Below are positions 45,373 to 56,770 of a stretch of 64,000 nt of DNA, in pieces. The notes beneath the pieces are model-generated. The model was not told the DNA's origin and did no database searches. It was given only the letters and a program-made list of their open reading frames with translations. Both the position numbers and the translations under genes were made by a program. This DNA is from Sorex araneus (Eukaryota; Chordata; Mammalia; Eulipotyphla; Soricidae), in assembly GCF_027595985.1 (NCBI RefSeq), contig NC_073311.1, positions 31,804,057 through 31,868,056 of the forward strand, written 5' to 3'. How positions within the stretch are numbered: the first letter of the stretch is position 1; each line of letters starts with the position of its first letter.

Positions 45373-46514
45373 TACATATGCATGAGCTTGAGTGTTCCCT
45401 GCTTTGTGTGGGAAGAACTGTTGGGGAAGATCAGATCATTACCTACTTCTATCCTGATTTATGAAATTCAGAAAAAGTGTGATTAGAAAGTACTGTTCCA
45501 CACTGTGTACTCATTATACTGTTTTATTATTATCCTCTTAATTTTATTAGATATAATTGTCCTTATTAAAATTATTCTAAAGCTAAGCATTGCTTATGAC
45601 GTAAATTTGATGCCAGGTGCCTTTCTCCATACACTTATTGGGAACTATTTACTTTGGTTCTAAATCTTTCCAATGCTGGTTGAGTAGAGCCCAAAGATGG
45701 GCATAAATAGCACCATTTTAAGATCTTAGTCCTAAAAGATTAAAAAATCATATTCCCAGGACCCCTGGCCCAGGAAAATGGGGGCATGCTACTAAGCTTC
45801 TTCTGGCCAAATGCTTCTTTGCGGTTTGACAATGACCAAAACAATGACTTTCTCAAAATCTTGGGTTCTTGGGTTTTATTTTGTTTTTTTGTTTTGTTTT
45901 GTTTCGTTTTTTTTGTCTGTAAAGTGAGAGCACTGCATTTCTGTCTGTGTTTTTAAAATTCTTACAACTCTGTAAGTCACTTACTTTCACTGAGAGGTTA
46001 CCACGGCCTACAATTACGTCCTATATGAGATTTTATTTCTTCTTCAATACTCTTAAGTGCTTTCTGAACAGTGACTTCACTGTGCTTTTTTTTTTTTTTT
46101 GAGGATTGTTGCTGGTTGCAAAGGATATAATGAGAATTTTAGGTAGTTACATACATCTGTATTAAGGGTGATGAGATTCAAGAGAACATAATCTTTGGTT
46201 CACCATCATTTACTGCATCGGTTTAATGAAACTTAAAAGACAGAGCTTGTATGTGGTTTTATGTGCAACTACTCATGAAAGAAAAGAAAAATCATTCAAC
46301 ACATTTACTCAGACTTAGTCTCAACCTTAATCTTTCTTTTGAGGGTGAGAAAATTGCAGGCTATTTGGTTTTAGAATATTTATTTACTTTTACATATTTT
46401 CATAAATAAACTTAATTTGATCTTTATAAGAGCATTTGAATTCTGCACTTAAGATGATTACTTTCCTCTATCTGTTTTTTGCATTTTTGCATTTTCAGAC
46501 ACTTAAATCCCACA
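45373..46514. other. Unique sequence
   Basis: Nothing supported. T-rich runs at 45866-45915 and 46087-46101. Confidence 0.5.
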
Positions 46515-46890
46515 GAAAATGAAGTTTATTTACATGGGGTTTATATTCTAGTGAAGAAGCAGGGAAGACTAACAATTAAAAATTAAATAGCATTGTATGT
46601 ACTCTTGTATTGCGCTTGATGCAGCATATGTTACATGCCATGCATCAAAAAGAAAAGGAGAAAACAAAAAATAGAAGAGGGGTTAGGGGATCAGGTGCTT
46701 TTTTTGGGGGGGAGGGTTTGTAATTGTCATTTAAAATAGACTCTTCAGTAGGTTCCTTCATCAGATGGCATCTGAGCTTGAAGTTAATGGGGAGTTAGCT
46801 ATGTGAATTTTTAACAGAAAGATATTTAGAACAAAAGGAGTAAAAACATGGATGCTTCAGAGTGTCTGGAATATCAGGGTATATTAAAGA
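46515..46890 (-). repeat. L2 (antisense)
   Basis: TTATATTCTAGTGAAGAAGC, GGCATCTGAGCTTGAAGTTA and GGATGCTTCAGAGTGTCTGG correspond to reverse-strand L2 blocks. Confidence 0.55.
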
Positions 46891-47784
46891 GTGATAGGGT
46901 GATTGCGACAGAAGGAAAAAAGAGGCCAGAGAAAGACCACATTGTGTTAAACATTGTGTTAACTGTTTTCTATTTGCTGTTCCAGATCCAACTTTTTCTC
47001 CATCCTGCCTTCAGTCCGGTCTGTCCCAAGTTTCTTTGTCCACCAACTTACAGTGGGCACTAGCCCATGAGGATTATAGGAAATTTCAGGTCTGGAAAAC
47101 AGTGAAGGCAGGAAACTGATACTCCTGATCTCTGAACATCAGTTTTCCCCTTCCCAAAGACTTCGACTCCTGTCATGAACATTCTCCCTGAACGAATGCA
47201 ACTCATGCTCTCTCTTCATGCTCCATAAGGAATTAGCAGTGGTGTTAATATTTCACAGTTATGTACCATTTATAGTTGATTTTTCAAAACCTTATCTCAT
47301 CTTTGTAAATAGTATTCATTAACCCCTTCTCAATCTCTGACTTATAGGGATAGAAGAGGAAAAGAGACATAGTCTACAAGAATCTACAAGCTGCTGTGTT
47401 GACAACAGTTTATAAGAGGAAAGATTGAACTAAAAATTGTTAGGAAGTTGTTGTCAGAGTTCAGGTAACGCACACTTTATTTGTATCTGCTATTCTGAAC
47501 AATCTCCAATGACCTTCACTAAAACCACCCCCCTGCCCCCAAATCAATGTCATAAGGTATACATGGTCTAAAGTGTTATATGACTTGTAAGAAAAATATT
47601 CTTATGATGATTCTGATTTGCTGAAGCAAATCCTGTGCATGACTAGTAGGATAATTAGGATTATGAATAAAATTTTAAAATTCCGTTAAGTACCTATCAC
47701 TTACTACATGTCATATCATGTCATTTTTCTTCATATGTTATATGCTCTCTGGTCTAACAGTAAGATGCATTCACAAAACAATTT
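46891..47784. other. Unique sequence
   Basis: Nothing supported. An L2/MIR-like trace about 47240-47340. Confidence 0.45.
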
Positions 47785-47898
47785 TTTGGGGGGGAATTAG
47801 GGCTACATATGATGATACAGTGGGCTGGGGAGACCACATACACTTCTGCAGATGAAACTAAAGTCTTGCTTCCTGAACTATCTCTTGGGCCCTAAGAA
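47785..47898 (-). mobile_element. SINE-A, very degenerate
   Basis: A T/G-run start, then AGATGAAACTAAAGTCTTGC and CTGAACTATCTCTTGGGCCC resemble the antisense SINE head. Barely alignable. Confidence 0.45.
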
Positions 47899-47899
47899 A

Positions 47900-47908
47900 C
47901 ACATTAAT

Positions 47909-47954
<46 letters not shown>

Positions 47955-48601
47955 CATTGATCGTCGAATTTCTTGAGTGATCTCAGTAACGTCTCCATTC
48001 GTCCTAGCCCTGAGATTTTAGAAGCCTCTCCTTACTCGTTCTTCCCAATGATGCCACATTAGAGGCTCTTTCAGGGTCAGGGGAATGAGACCCAGCATTG
48101 TTACTGTTTTTGGCATATGAATACACCATGGGGAGTTTGCGAGGTTCTTCCATGTGGGCAGGAAACTCTCGGTAACCTGCTGGTTCTCCCAGAGGGAGAA
48201 GTAGGCTATAAGATGTCTTCCGGGAGCTTGGTTTTAAGTCTCTGAATGTTGGCCATTTGTGGGATTACAGGGCGCCGGGGATCAGTCCCTTGATGTGACC
48301 GCCTAGCTACTGGAAAATGGGAAATCTGGGCGGAAAAGGCCCAGTCCCGATCTGAGCAGGCTTGGAGGTCTCAGCCCCGGGTCCCACACAGCTGGGTTCC
48401 TCTGCCAGTACCTTCATGCGTGAGGCTCGTCTGAATGTGTGGAGAGGGGCCTTGAGCATGGCTGTGGCAAAGGCCCTAGAGGTCTTTGGCCGAGGGAGCT
48501 CTGCTCAGGGTGAGGAGGGAAGCTGGAGCCCATCCCCTCTGAGGGGCCCCCGGGGAAGACAGCCAGGCATCCGGGCCAGAGACTTTTTCTCACATTAATT
48601 T
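47900..48601 (-). mobile_element. Full-length family-2 composite with 11-bp TSD
   Basis: Insert 47911-48590, bracketed by CACATTAATTT at 47900-47910 and 48591-48601. Read on minus, a GC-rich body (about 330 bp: GGCCCGGATGCCTGG, CCACAGCCATGCTCAAGG, CCAGTAGCTAGGCGGTCAC), a short linker (CAATTTAGAGACTTAAAACC-type), a SINE-B long body (TCTCCCTCTGGGAGAACC, CATATGCCAAAAACAGTAAC, CCCTGACCCTGAAAGAGCC, GCTTCTAAAATCTCAGGGC), and at the 3' end a (GAT)n/(ATG)n tail with no poly(A). Confidence 0.88.
47911..47953. repeat. (CAT)n microsatellite, 14 units: tail of the composite
   Basis: Starts exactly at the left TSD and ends at the GGGATG of the SINE-B tail (minus). Confidence 0.95.
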
Positions 48602-48639
48602 AATTAAGTTATTTTGTTCAGTATATTTAAACATGATGG

Positions 48640-49575
48640 TTCACAAAGTTGTTCATAATACAAGTTGTTACAGGCTTTTGATGTTCTAACAACAATCCTA
48701 CCACCTGAGTGACCTTGCCTTCACCAATTTCCCATTTTCCTAACCATCTTCCAAGCCTGCCCTTTTAGCAGGTATTCAATAATTTGTTTTATATGACTTG
48801 TTACAACCAAATGTCTAAAGGAATAATCAAAATTTACTTCAGTAAACTTACATTTGTAAAAGTTGTTACATCTCAATATCTCATTATTGGCTTGATTAGT
48901 CTTTTTTTTTTTTTTTTTTGGTTTTTGTGTCACACCTGGCGATGCACAGGGGTTACTCCTGGCTCTTCACTCAAGAATTATCCCTAGTGGTGCTCAGGGG
49001 ACCATATGGGATTCTGGGATTAGAACCCTGGGTCGGCCGCATGCAAGGCAAACACCCTACCCGCTGTGCTATCGCTCCAGCCCCTAGCATGATTAGTCTT
49101 TATCTGAGGACTTGCTAAGCTGTTTATCACTAGTGAAGACTGTTCTATTAGTGCTTTTGTTTGTTGAGTTAATTTGGCTCATGTGATACTTTCCCATATA
49201 ATTTGGTGTGCTCCTACTGGCATTTCAGTACCGTGGAATTTGGAGGTGCATATGTAGCCACAAGGCCCAGAAACCAGGATCTGTAGAACTGGGATGAATC
49301 TACAGAGACTCTGGTGAAGCTGTTAAGTTGAGCTGTAGGTCTTCGGTGTGGTGGCAGCAGTGACCTGTGGGTGTGATGGCTGTCAAGGGCAGGCGAGGAA
49401 ACAGGCGGCTCCACTCTAGCGGGCACCCGGAGGTGGTGATGCTGGGGACTGGTGTGTCCATGAATTTCAGCTGGTTGGCTTGTATCTTCACGGAAAGTAA
49501 GGTTGTGAATCTGAAGAGCAGGGCTGGTGGGTGAGTTGATAAGCTGGTGGCTCCAGGAGGTCAAGAAACACATTT
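48640..49575 (-). mobile_element. Unclassified shrew repeat (family 3), copy 2, interrupted by SINE-A
   Basis: Colinear with 10171-11240 (see that entry). In this copy the 5' part on minus is more GC-rich (TGGGGACTGGTGTGTCC, GCGGGCACCCGGAGGTG). No ORF of note. Confidence 0.6.
48893..49101 (-). mobile_element. SINE-A with 12-bp TSD, inside family-3 copy 2
   Basis: Body 48905-49089. T-run start, GTCACACCTGGCGATGCACA, GGTCGGCCGCATGCAAGGC, CTATCGCTCCAGCCCC. TSD TGATTAGTCTTT at 48893-48904 and 49090-49101. Young. Confidence 0.95.
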
Positions 49576-49780
49576 TAATCTATTCCTTTGAATTTTGTTT
49601 AAGAACACAAAAGAAGTTTTAAAAAAAATTAATGGAATTTAAAATGTAACACTGAAAGTATAACATTTAAAATGGATTCTTATGTTATTTCCACATGTTG
49701 GGTATGGTTTTTTGCAACACTGTTTTTGAATGTCTAATATATGTTTTTCTAGAAAAAAATATTTTAAAGTTAAAGAAGTT

Positions 49781-49860
49781 GGAATGGGCATGTCATTCAG
49801 CAGAAATCCACAGGACTTGCATGTGTGATGACCTGGGTTCTAGCCACAGAACAGGAAGAA
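49781..49860 (+). mobile_element. Possible SINE-A fragment
   Basis: ATGGGCATGTCATTCAGCAG, ACTTGCATGTGTGATGACCT and GGGTTCTAGCC resemble the SINE head. Short. Confidence 0.35.
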
Positions 49861-50489
49861 AAAGGAAGATAGGAAGGAAGGGAAGAATTAGAGAAAGTAG
49901 AAAGGAATGAAGGAAAGAGAAATTTGTTGTGGATGGGGATATATATTAATTGCATACATACCAAGTTTCAAACTTAAGAGCTGTGATGGAAAAATACAGT
50001 AGTGCTGAGAAGCTGTAGCAAGGTTATGTGACCTACTTTGGGGGGAGTTCCGTGGAAGATTTCTCTTGCAAAGTAATATTGGAGTTTTGTGACCAATTGA
50101 GCCTATAGAATTATTTTTTACCAAAATAGTAACAGTAATTGTCACCAACAGTGTGTTCTCTTTTACTTGATTAATTCAGAATCCTTTTTAAAAAATTCTA
50201 TCTGGTTAGTTTAAGCCCAGAAAGAGGCTACTTGTTAGTTTGATAAAATGAATTGAGGCAGAAACAATCGACTTATCCATCACTGGGTATTGGTTGTGAG
50301 GTCAGCCATATACCAGGGTCCCTCTTATAAACCCTATGTGGAACTATCAAATATCCATGTCTCATTTCCCCCAAGTAAACCGTGTTGGGTTCTGCAAGAA
50401 GGGGATGGAATTTCCCCATATTGAGTACAAACTCTGTTCCAGGCACAGATCCAGAAATGTAAGTGCGTTCACTCTTCTGTCTTTCCTCA
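49861..50489. other. Unique sequence
   Basis: Purine-rich 49858-49920. Nothing else supported. Confidence 0.5.
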
Positions 50490-51310
50490 CAGCCCACATC
50501 TAATCTAGTCTGTCAGCACTGCCATAAAAAAAATATATCCCCAATCTGACAACCTCTGCTGTTTCCGCTTTAGTTTAACCTACCATCATCTCAAATTTGA
50601 CAGAATGTCTAATACTCTTATAACTTATCTTGTTTCTTCTCATATACCATGGTCACCAGTTCTTCACACGGAGGCCAGAGTGAGGTTAAAAAGTTCATCA
50701 AACCTTTTCACACTCCCATAAGATCTCCAGTGGTTTCCCTTTACTTTGACAAGAAAACAGGAATCCCTACACCGATGACAGGATCCTGTACGATCCCTTC
50801 TTTAACTTTCCACCATCCTCTATTGCTCCCAGTCATTGCCTGGGATCTGGCCTATTGCCATTACACTCTACACTCTAAAGATATTCTTGCCTTGGAGCTT
50901 TGCACTTGCTGCTGCTTCTGCCTAGCAATATGTACTCTTCACACAAATGAACACAAAACCTTTTTTTTTGTCCATATTCATGTTTTCCCTCACAGTCTTA
51001 GAGAAGCTTTATTGATTGACTGATTCAGAATGCAAGATTCTTCCTTCAGATACTCATTCTACCATTCAAGACCCCCTTTTCAACTTGAGTTTTTCCTTCA
51101 GAGCTCTTAATATTTTTGATAAGGTGAAAAATTATTTGCATATATTTTTAGAATATGTTCTATCAGGGTAGGGACTCCTTTTCCCTTCACCCCAACTCCC
51201 ACTCCCTACCTCCTATTTTTAGATCACTCCATTCTATTAGAACCACAAGTGATGCCTGGTACTTAGCAGTATCCTACATTTCCAGGATAACAGACTTAAT
51301 GGATGATCTT
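50490..51310 (+). repeat. L2 (long 3' copy)
   Basis: CCATCATCTCAAATTTGACA..., TGCCTGGGATCTGGCC, GGAGCTTTGCACTTGCTGCT, GCTTCTGCCTAGCAATATGT, CCCTCACAGTCTTAGAGAAG, TTCTATCAGGGTAGGGACTC and GATGCCTGGTACTTAGCAG run in the order of L2. Its open frames are chance. Confidence 0.8.
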
Positions 51311-51371
51311 CAAACTCTTTATCTTTGATTATCGTCCCAGTCAAGTGCCAGAAGTCCATAGCCATGTCTTA

Positions 51372-51583
51372 TACTGGGTGTTCTTTTGGCTTTGTTTTTC
51401 TTTGTGTTTTGGGGACAACATCTAAGGTGCTCAGAGTCTCTACTCCTATGTTTGGGTGTTGGGGGGGGACGAGGAGATAGCTTTCGGTAGTATTTGATAA
51501 CCTGTGTGATATTAGCGATCAAACCAGGGTCTGCTTCATGTGTAACATGAGTTCAGTCACCTTTGAGCCATCTTTCTGGCCCT
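51372..51583 (-). mobile_element. SINE-A, diverged, with an inserted G-run
   Basis: TTTTGGCTTTGTTTTTCTTT, GGTGCTCAGAGTCTCTACTC, GGGTTGGGGGGGGACGAGGA-type internal change, CAAACCAGGGTCTGCTTCAT, GAGCCATCTTTCTGGCCC. Confidence 0.75.
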
Positions 51584-51714
51584 TAAGTTCTTTTTAGTGC
51601 CTTAAAATATTAGACATTTAGCAACTATTTCTTGAATAATAAATGAGTAGAGTTATGAACATTAAATTTTGCAAATTGCTGTTGAGAAACAATGCAATTT
51701 TATAAGTAGGTATG

Positions 51715-51910
51715 TGGTCTCTGTGGTCACATTGAAGTGTTGGAATTTTATATCTGCCACCTGCTTTGTTAGGGTGAGAAAATCACTTAACCCCTCTGAA
51801 CTTGGATTTCCTTATGTGAAAAAATTCAGGTTAATAATAGGACTAGCCTGCGAAAAGGGTTATTGTGAGGGTTAAATAAGATGAAAAAAATGTACACAGC
51901 ACTGGGTCTG
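51715..51910 (+). repeat. MIR
   Basis: TGAGAAAATCACTTAACCCC, TCTGAACTTGGATTTCCTTA, AATAATAGGACTAGCCTGCG, GGTTATTGTGAGGGTTAAAT and AGCACTGGGTCTG. Confidence 0.8.
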
Positions 51911-53014
51911 TTGTGTTATAAAGAAAATAATTCTCCAGCTTGGGTAAATGATTGCTTTTCCTCAAGCACACCTTAGATTTTCCTGTGGCAAAATATTTCC
52001 CTAATTCTGTATTTTCTATTTTGATGTCAGCTCCACAATGAGGCTTTAAGCTTTTAGAGGGCAAGGACTTAATTTCATTAATCTTTACATTCTAAGGAAA
52101 TTCCTCAGTGAAACTGCTTTGCATTGAATTGGACTAAATTAGAGGTGACAGGCTATTTCAGAAGGACTCTGATAATAACTAATAAACTTAATGAGACCTT
52201 TAATAAGTATTAATAAGAGGGAGACACTCACAGTCAGGCATATTTTTGCAAAAAGTTGTCAGCAAAAATTCATGTAGATAAGCAGGAAACAACGGGGCTT
52301 CTGCATGTTGGTGAAGAAGAATAAATGAGGGTGAGGAGGATGGGTCCTAGTGGAAGGGACTTTCCTCAGTACGGTCCCTTTGCCTTCCTTATTGTCTCTT
52401 GCCAGAAGTGGCTTCCTAAAGGCTCCACTTGGAATTCTTTTAGCAGTTGCTAGGTACAGTCAGTTGTGTCAGCTGAAGTAGTGGAAATTTCTATTCAACT
52501 TATAAATAGTTGAAGAGCTTTTCTTGGGGAAATGTGAAACGAGCAAATATTTCACTTTCTCCTGGGAGGTTGGATTGTGATTTGATGTATGATGCTGTTT
52601 GCATCAGCTGTGTCAGGGCCACTGTTTGTGAAGCTACAGAGCTATAAGTTATTCATGGGAACATAAAAAACACTTAAACTTAGGGAATAATGGGAGTTCT
52701 CTTGATGCTTGCTCCCAGCGAGGCTCCTCGGCCTGCAGGTCTCCCCCTTCAGAAGCTGATGTGGACCTCATGTCCCTTAGAGTTAATGGATTCTCTGGAA
52801 ATGCAAAACTGATGCCCTGAACCACTCAAACAACTTCCTGGGAACTTTATGTTCTCCCTGAGGACATGGAGGAACTCCCCTTCTTTCTCGAGGAAAAACA
52901 GAGAAGATAATTTCAGTCTTGAGCAAGTTTAAATCCTAATGGCAGATTAGCTGTTTTGTGTTGGTTTGCAGGTTTTTTTTTTTGGGGGGGGGGAATGGTA
53001 GAATTCTTGTTAAT
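51911..53014. other. Unique sequence
   Basis: No gene. A (T)n(G)n run at 52973-52993. Confidence 0.5.
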
Positions 53015-53339
53015 GTCATTCATTTATTTAATATTCATTGCATTCTTTGGAGAGTGTCTTTAAGGTAAAGAGCCAAGGAAATAAAGATGTACAATTATTG
53101 TTATCTGAAGAGAGTAGCTTTTCATGAGATGAACGTTAGTGTGTAGGAGTTATTTCTCCTTTTATGTTGTTGGCTTGGAAGAACTCTGTAGTCTTTGAAG
53201 TCAAAAGCAGAAAAACATATTTTGCATTTAGAATCAGAAATGAGTTCGAATTCTAGGTGGTCTTCCCTGAACTGGACAGGATCCCAAGCTTCTCTGGGCT
53301 CTTTAATTTGGGTGGAGGGATTATAACTTTAAAATGAGA

Positions 53340-53945
53340 ATGGGGAAGGACCCCTGCACAGGGGTCTTGACCTGGCGTAAAATGGCAACCCCATCAAAAA
53401 ATGGGTAGTAAAGATGAACAGAAGCTTCCTCGAAGAAGAAATAAAAATGACCAAAAGGTCAGGGAGACACAACACTAGAGACTGGCACTCATCAAAAAGA
53501 ACAAGGAAAACCCTTGTTGGCATGAATGCAGGGAAAATTGACCCTCATTAACTGCTGGTGATAATGTAAACTGATTTAACCTTTTGGGATGGCAATATGA
53601 ACATTCCTCAAAAAACTAGGAATTAAATTTCCATATGACTCAGAAATTTCACTTTGGGAAACAAAACCCAGGGGCCCAAAGTACAAAGAGGAGAAGACAT
53701 CTGCACTTCTATGTTCATTGCAACACTACTCACAATGGCCCAAATCTGGAACCAACCCTTGTCCAAGAACAGATGGCTAGATGTAAAAGTTATAGTACAT
53801 ATATACAATGGTATACTACTCAGTTGTAAGGAAAGATGAAGTAGTGCAATTTGCTGATAAATGGCTGGATCTGAAGAGTATCATGCTGAGTGAAATGAGT
53901 CAGAGAAGAGAGACAGAATAATCTTACTCATATACAGGATATAAA
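53340..53945 (+). pseudogene. L1 ORF2 remnant, frameshifted
   Basis: The ORF2 C-terminal region is recognisable in pieces over three frames (e.g. FYVHCNT-like and MLSEMSQ-like parts). No functional protein can come from it. Confidence 0.75.
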
Positions 53946-54375
53946 GAAAAATAGTTGTCAAATAACTAAGTCCCAAAGGCAATAGAATTGAAGCACAAGA
54001 GAACTGGTCCTTACCAGGAAGTTTGGCAATTTGAATGGTCAGGGGGCAGATGGGATAGGTCAGAGAAGGTACCACTATGACAGTGCTAGAGGGAAGTGAT
54101 TACTCTGGACCGGGAATGGATCTGAAAAGAGGAAAAGGGACATGCATGATATCAGTAACAATATTTTAAACCATAGTACCTAAAAAGTGGGGAGTGGGGA
54201 GGGGAAAAAAAAGAGAAAAAAGTGCCTGCCATGGAAGAAGGGTTGGAGTGCAGGAGGGAAACTGGGGACATTGGTGGAGGGAAGTGGACACTGGGGAAGA
54301 GACTGGTATTAAAACATTGTATGCCTGAAACTCAATCATGTAATTCATGAAAATTAAAAAAAAAAGAAAAAGAAA
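53340..54375 (+). mobile_element. L1, older copy, ORF2 end and 3' UTR
   Basis: Starts in ORF2 (ATGGCAACCCCATCAAAAAA), passes GAACAGATGGCTAGATGTAA, AGAGTATCATGCTGAGTGAA and ATGAGTCAGAG, then the 3' UTR and an A-rich tail at 54353-54377. Frames are broken (several frameshifts); older than 30898-31705. Confidence 0.85.
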
Positions 54376-54382
54376 ATTACAT

Positions 54383-54657
54383 AGTATGTTCATGGTATGG
54401 ACTGGAGTGAGAACACAGCAAATAAGGTGTTTTTGCCTTGCGGCCAACCTGGGTTCAATTCCTCCGTCCCTCTAGGAGAGCTCGGCAAGCTACCCAGAGT
54501 ATTCCACCTGCATGGCAGAGCCTGGCAAGCTACCCGTGACATATTTGATATGCCCAAAACTGTAACAACAAGTCTCACAATGGAGACACTAGTGGTGACT
54601 GGTCGAGCTAATAGATAAACAACAGGATGACAGTGCTACAGTGCTACAGTATGTTCA
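54383..54657 (+). mobile_element. SINE-B with 10-bp TSD
   Basis: Body 54393-54647, inserted just after the L1 A-tail. GGACTGGAGTGAGAACACAG, TAGGAGAGCTCGGCAAGC, CATATTTGATATGCCCAAAA, GATGACAGTGCTACAGTGC. TSD AGTATGTTCA at 54383-54392 and 54648-54657. No A-tail. Confidence 0.9.
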
Positions 54658-54769
54658 AAGCAGTGAACACTATGCCTTTGTATAATTCAATAAGCGTTAT
54701 AGTCCTTTCTATTTCAACTTTTCTCATAAACAATACTTTTCCCCTCATTGTCTCATCTGCCTATTGGTG

Positions 54770-55135
54770 ATCTGTTTCCTGATTATCTTTCAGATTATAC
54801 ACTACTTTTAGGTGTCTTGTGCCTTGTATCCCTCACTCTCTGTGATAGTTACTTGTCTTTTGGTTCCATCTTCTTAATTCATCTGGTTAACTCATTCTTC
54901 AAAATGTACTGTAGCTCTCCCTTGTCCGCACGCCATTTCTAATTTTCAAATTTGGATGCTGTGCTCCAATGTTCCCAGTCCCCTCCTCCCACATCGCTCC
55001 CATTGACATTATGTTGAATTTTTCTGAATCTTCTGTTAGATGAGCTTCAGAAACGCATCACAGTTGAGTGTCTGCCATATGGTGAGTGATCAGTCAGTAC
55101 ATACGTGTTGACTGAATAGATAAATGAAAGACTGA
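54770..55135 (+). repeat. L2
   Basis: TCTGTTTCCTGATTATCTTT, AAATGTACTGTAGCTCTCCC, GAGTGTCTGCCATATGGTGA, GTCAGTACATACGTGTTGAC and TGAATAGATAAATGA resemble the L2 3' end. Confidence 0.65.
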
Positions 55136-55269
55136 ATGTAAACAAAGGACCTGCTATTTTGAAGACAGTAAAAAAAATAAGAAATTTTGCTAGTAGTACC
55201 CAAGTATGCTTGTGCTTGTCAAAAAAGTTTTATTTCTTTACTGGGAAAAAATTGATAGTTTGTGGGTAA

Positions 55270-55510
55270 CATGTTATTGTGGGTAAGAATACAGACTATA
55301 AACCTTGAACTTATAGGGTCAAATTGTAGCTGCCATGGGTTGCTGTGTGATTTTAGGTTAAATTAGTAAGTCTCTCTGTTGCTAAGGTTTCTCAATGGTA
55401 CAGTAAGAATAATAAAAATACTGTTTATTTCAGAGATTTTACTGAAGATTAAATGATATTTTTAAGTAATGAATTTAGAACTCTTATTAGGTGTTTATGC
55501 CAGCACGTGG
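55270..55510 (+). repeat. MIR
   Basis: GTGGGTAAGAATACAGACTA, TGTGTGATTTTAGGTTAAAT, AGTAAGTCTCTCTGTTGC, TGAAGATTAAATGAT and TAGAACTCTTATTAGGTG. Confidence 0.8.
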
Positions 55511-56030
55511 AATATTGTAACCATTTAAAAAAATTAAAAAAACTTAGAGTTAAATGGAAAATAAAAAACAGGTGTGGACTCAGAATAGGGCAGGGTGCCC
55601 ACAGACAAGAGGCATAATAGGATTGAAAGCATCTTATTACCCTTCAAAAACTGACAAAACTGAAAAATTAACGTCTCTATAAAAAGTAATATCACTGCAA
55701 TTTCTCCTCCTTCTCCCCCTCCTATGTAGAGTGGGTGAGTTTAGTGACAGACTGTTTTGGAAGGAGCTAGAAATATCAGTTTAAAAAATGCTTGGCAACT
55801 ACTTTAGAATGATTATCTGACTTTGAGAGAAAGGGAGAATACTTAGGTATTCCTCTTACCCAAATTTAGAAATGTCACAGAGGCATAATGAATCATCTCT
55901 CAGAGGCATTAAAAATATTTTTCCCATACTAAGAGTTGCCTATTACCTACCATTGCTGGCAATTCTCAATCTCAGGATAAGCCACCAAACCCCAAGGAAG
56001 TGACCTAGTTTGAGAAGTGTCGGGATCTGC
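55511..56030. other. Unique sequence
   Basis: Nothing supported. Confidence 0.5.
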
Positions 56031-56058
56031 TTCAAGTCTAATCCTCTAGCGCACTTTT

Positions 56059-56424
56059 GTGGACATTATGTTTGTCCCAGATCGCCTTCCCTATGGACTA
56101 GTCGAAGTCAATCATGGTGACCTCACCACTCTTATCAGCCATGGGTTCAGACACGGGCCAAGGCAAATGCAAGAAAATAACTTTGGAGTAGGAACACAGT
56201 CTTTCGCTCCTGCTGGATGTGATCAGAACGAGTTGTGTTACTCTGATTGCTGTTGGCAGCCGTTTCCCAACATGGCCACCAGCCTTAGGATGGACCCGTG
56301 CACTTGTCACTGGCAGTTTGGAGAGATGGGAGGAAATGCCTTCCTGAAAGCCTGGCTAACTAAGCCTCTGCAGATTGCCCTCGCGCTGTCTTTCCTCTTT
56401 TGCAATGTAATATATGGCCTTATG
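56059..56424 (+). other. Unrecognised open frame (to 56475), CpG-bearing
   Basis: A frame of 138 codons starting at a TTG, with cysteine-rich middle (CDQNELCYSDCCWQPF) and a hydrophobic stretch near its end (LALSFLFCNVIYGLML). No family recognised; the last part lies in SINE-B sequence. Probably not a gene. Its CpG content suggests it belongs to an inserted element. Confidence 0.2.
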
Positions 56425-56545
56425 TTGTCACTTGTCATCCGTTGCTCATTGATCTGCTTGAGAGGGCACCAGTAACATCTCCATTTGACCCTGTTGCGTG
56501 CTAGTGTAGCCCAATGGCGTCTGCTCGTTCCAGGAATAAGAAGAG
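56425..56545 (-). mobile_element. SINE-B 3'-end fragment
   Basis: TCATCCGTTGCTCATTGATC, TGCTTGAGAGGGCACCAGTA, ACATCTCCATTTGACCCTG and GTTGCGTG match the family-2 version of the SINE-B tail region as at 26320-26400. Confidence 0.8.
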
Positions 56546-56589
56546 CATCCTTATCGTTAATCTAGTTTAATTTGTGTTTATGTTATTTG

Positions 56590-56770
56590 CTGCCAAAAGT
56601 AGTTCAACCACAGGCATTCATGCCACAGCCTCCACTCTGCCTTGTAAGGCAATTATTTATGTCGGTGTGGGTGTCCTTATTAGGGTGTGCATACCTTGAG
56701 GGCAACTGCTGTGTCCCATCCATTTCTAAATTACTTTCAAAACACTTAATATAGTGTCTTACAAAGAATC
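56590..56770 (+). repeat. L2-like 3' end
   Basis: CCTTGAGGGCAACTGCTGTG, TCCCATCCATTTCTAAATTA and ACACTTAATATAGTGTCTTA. Confidence 0.55.

Noticed and set aside
50649-51023. 124-codon plus-strand frame
   Set aside because: Lies inside a sense L2 copy.
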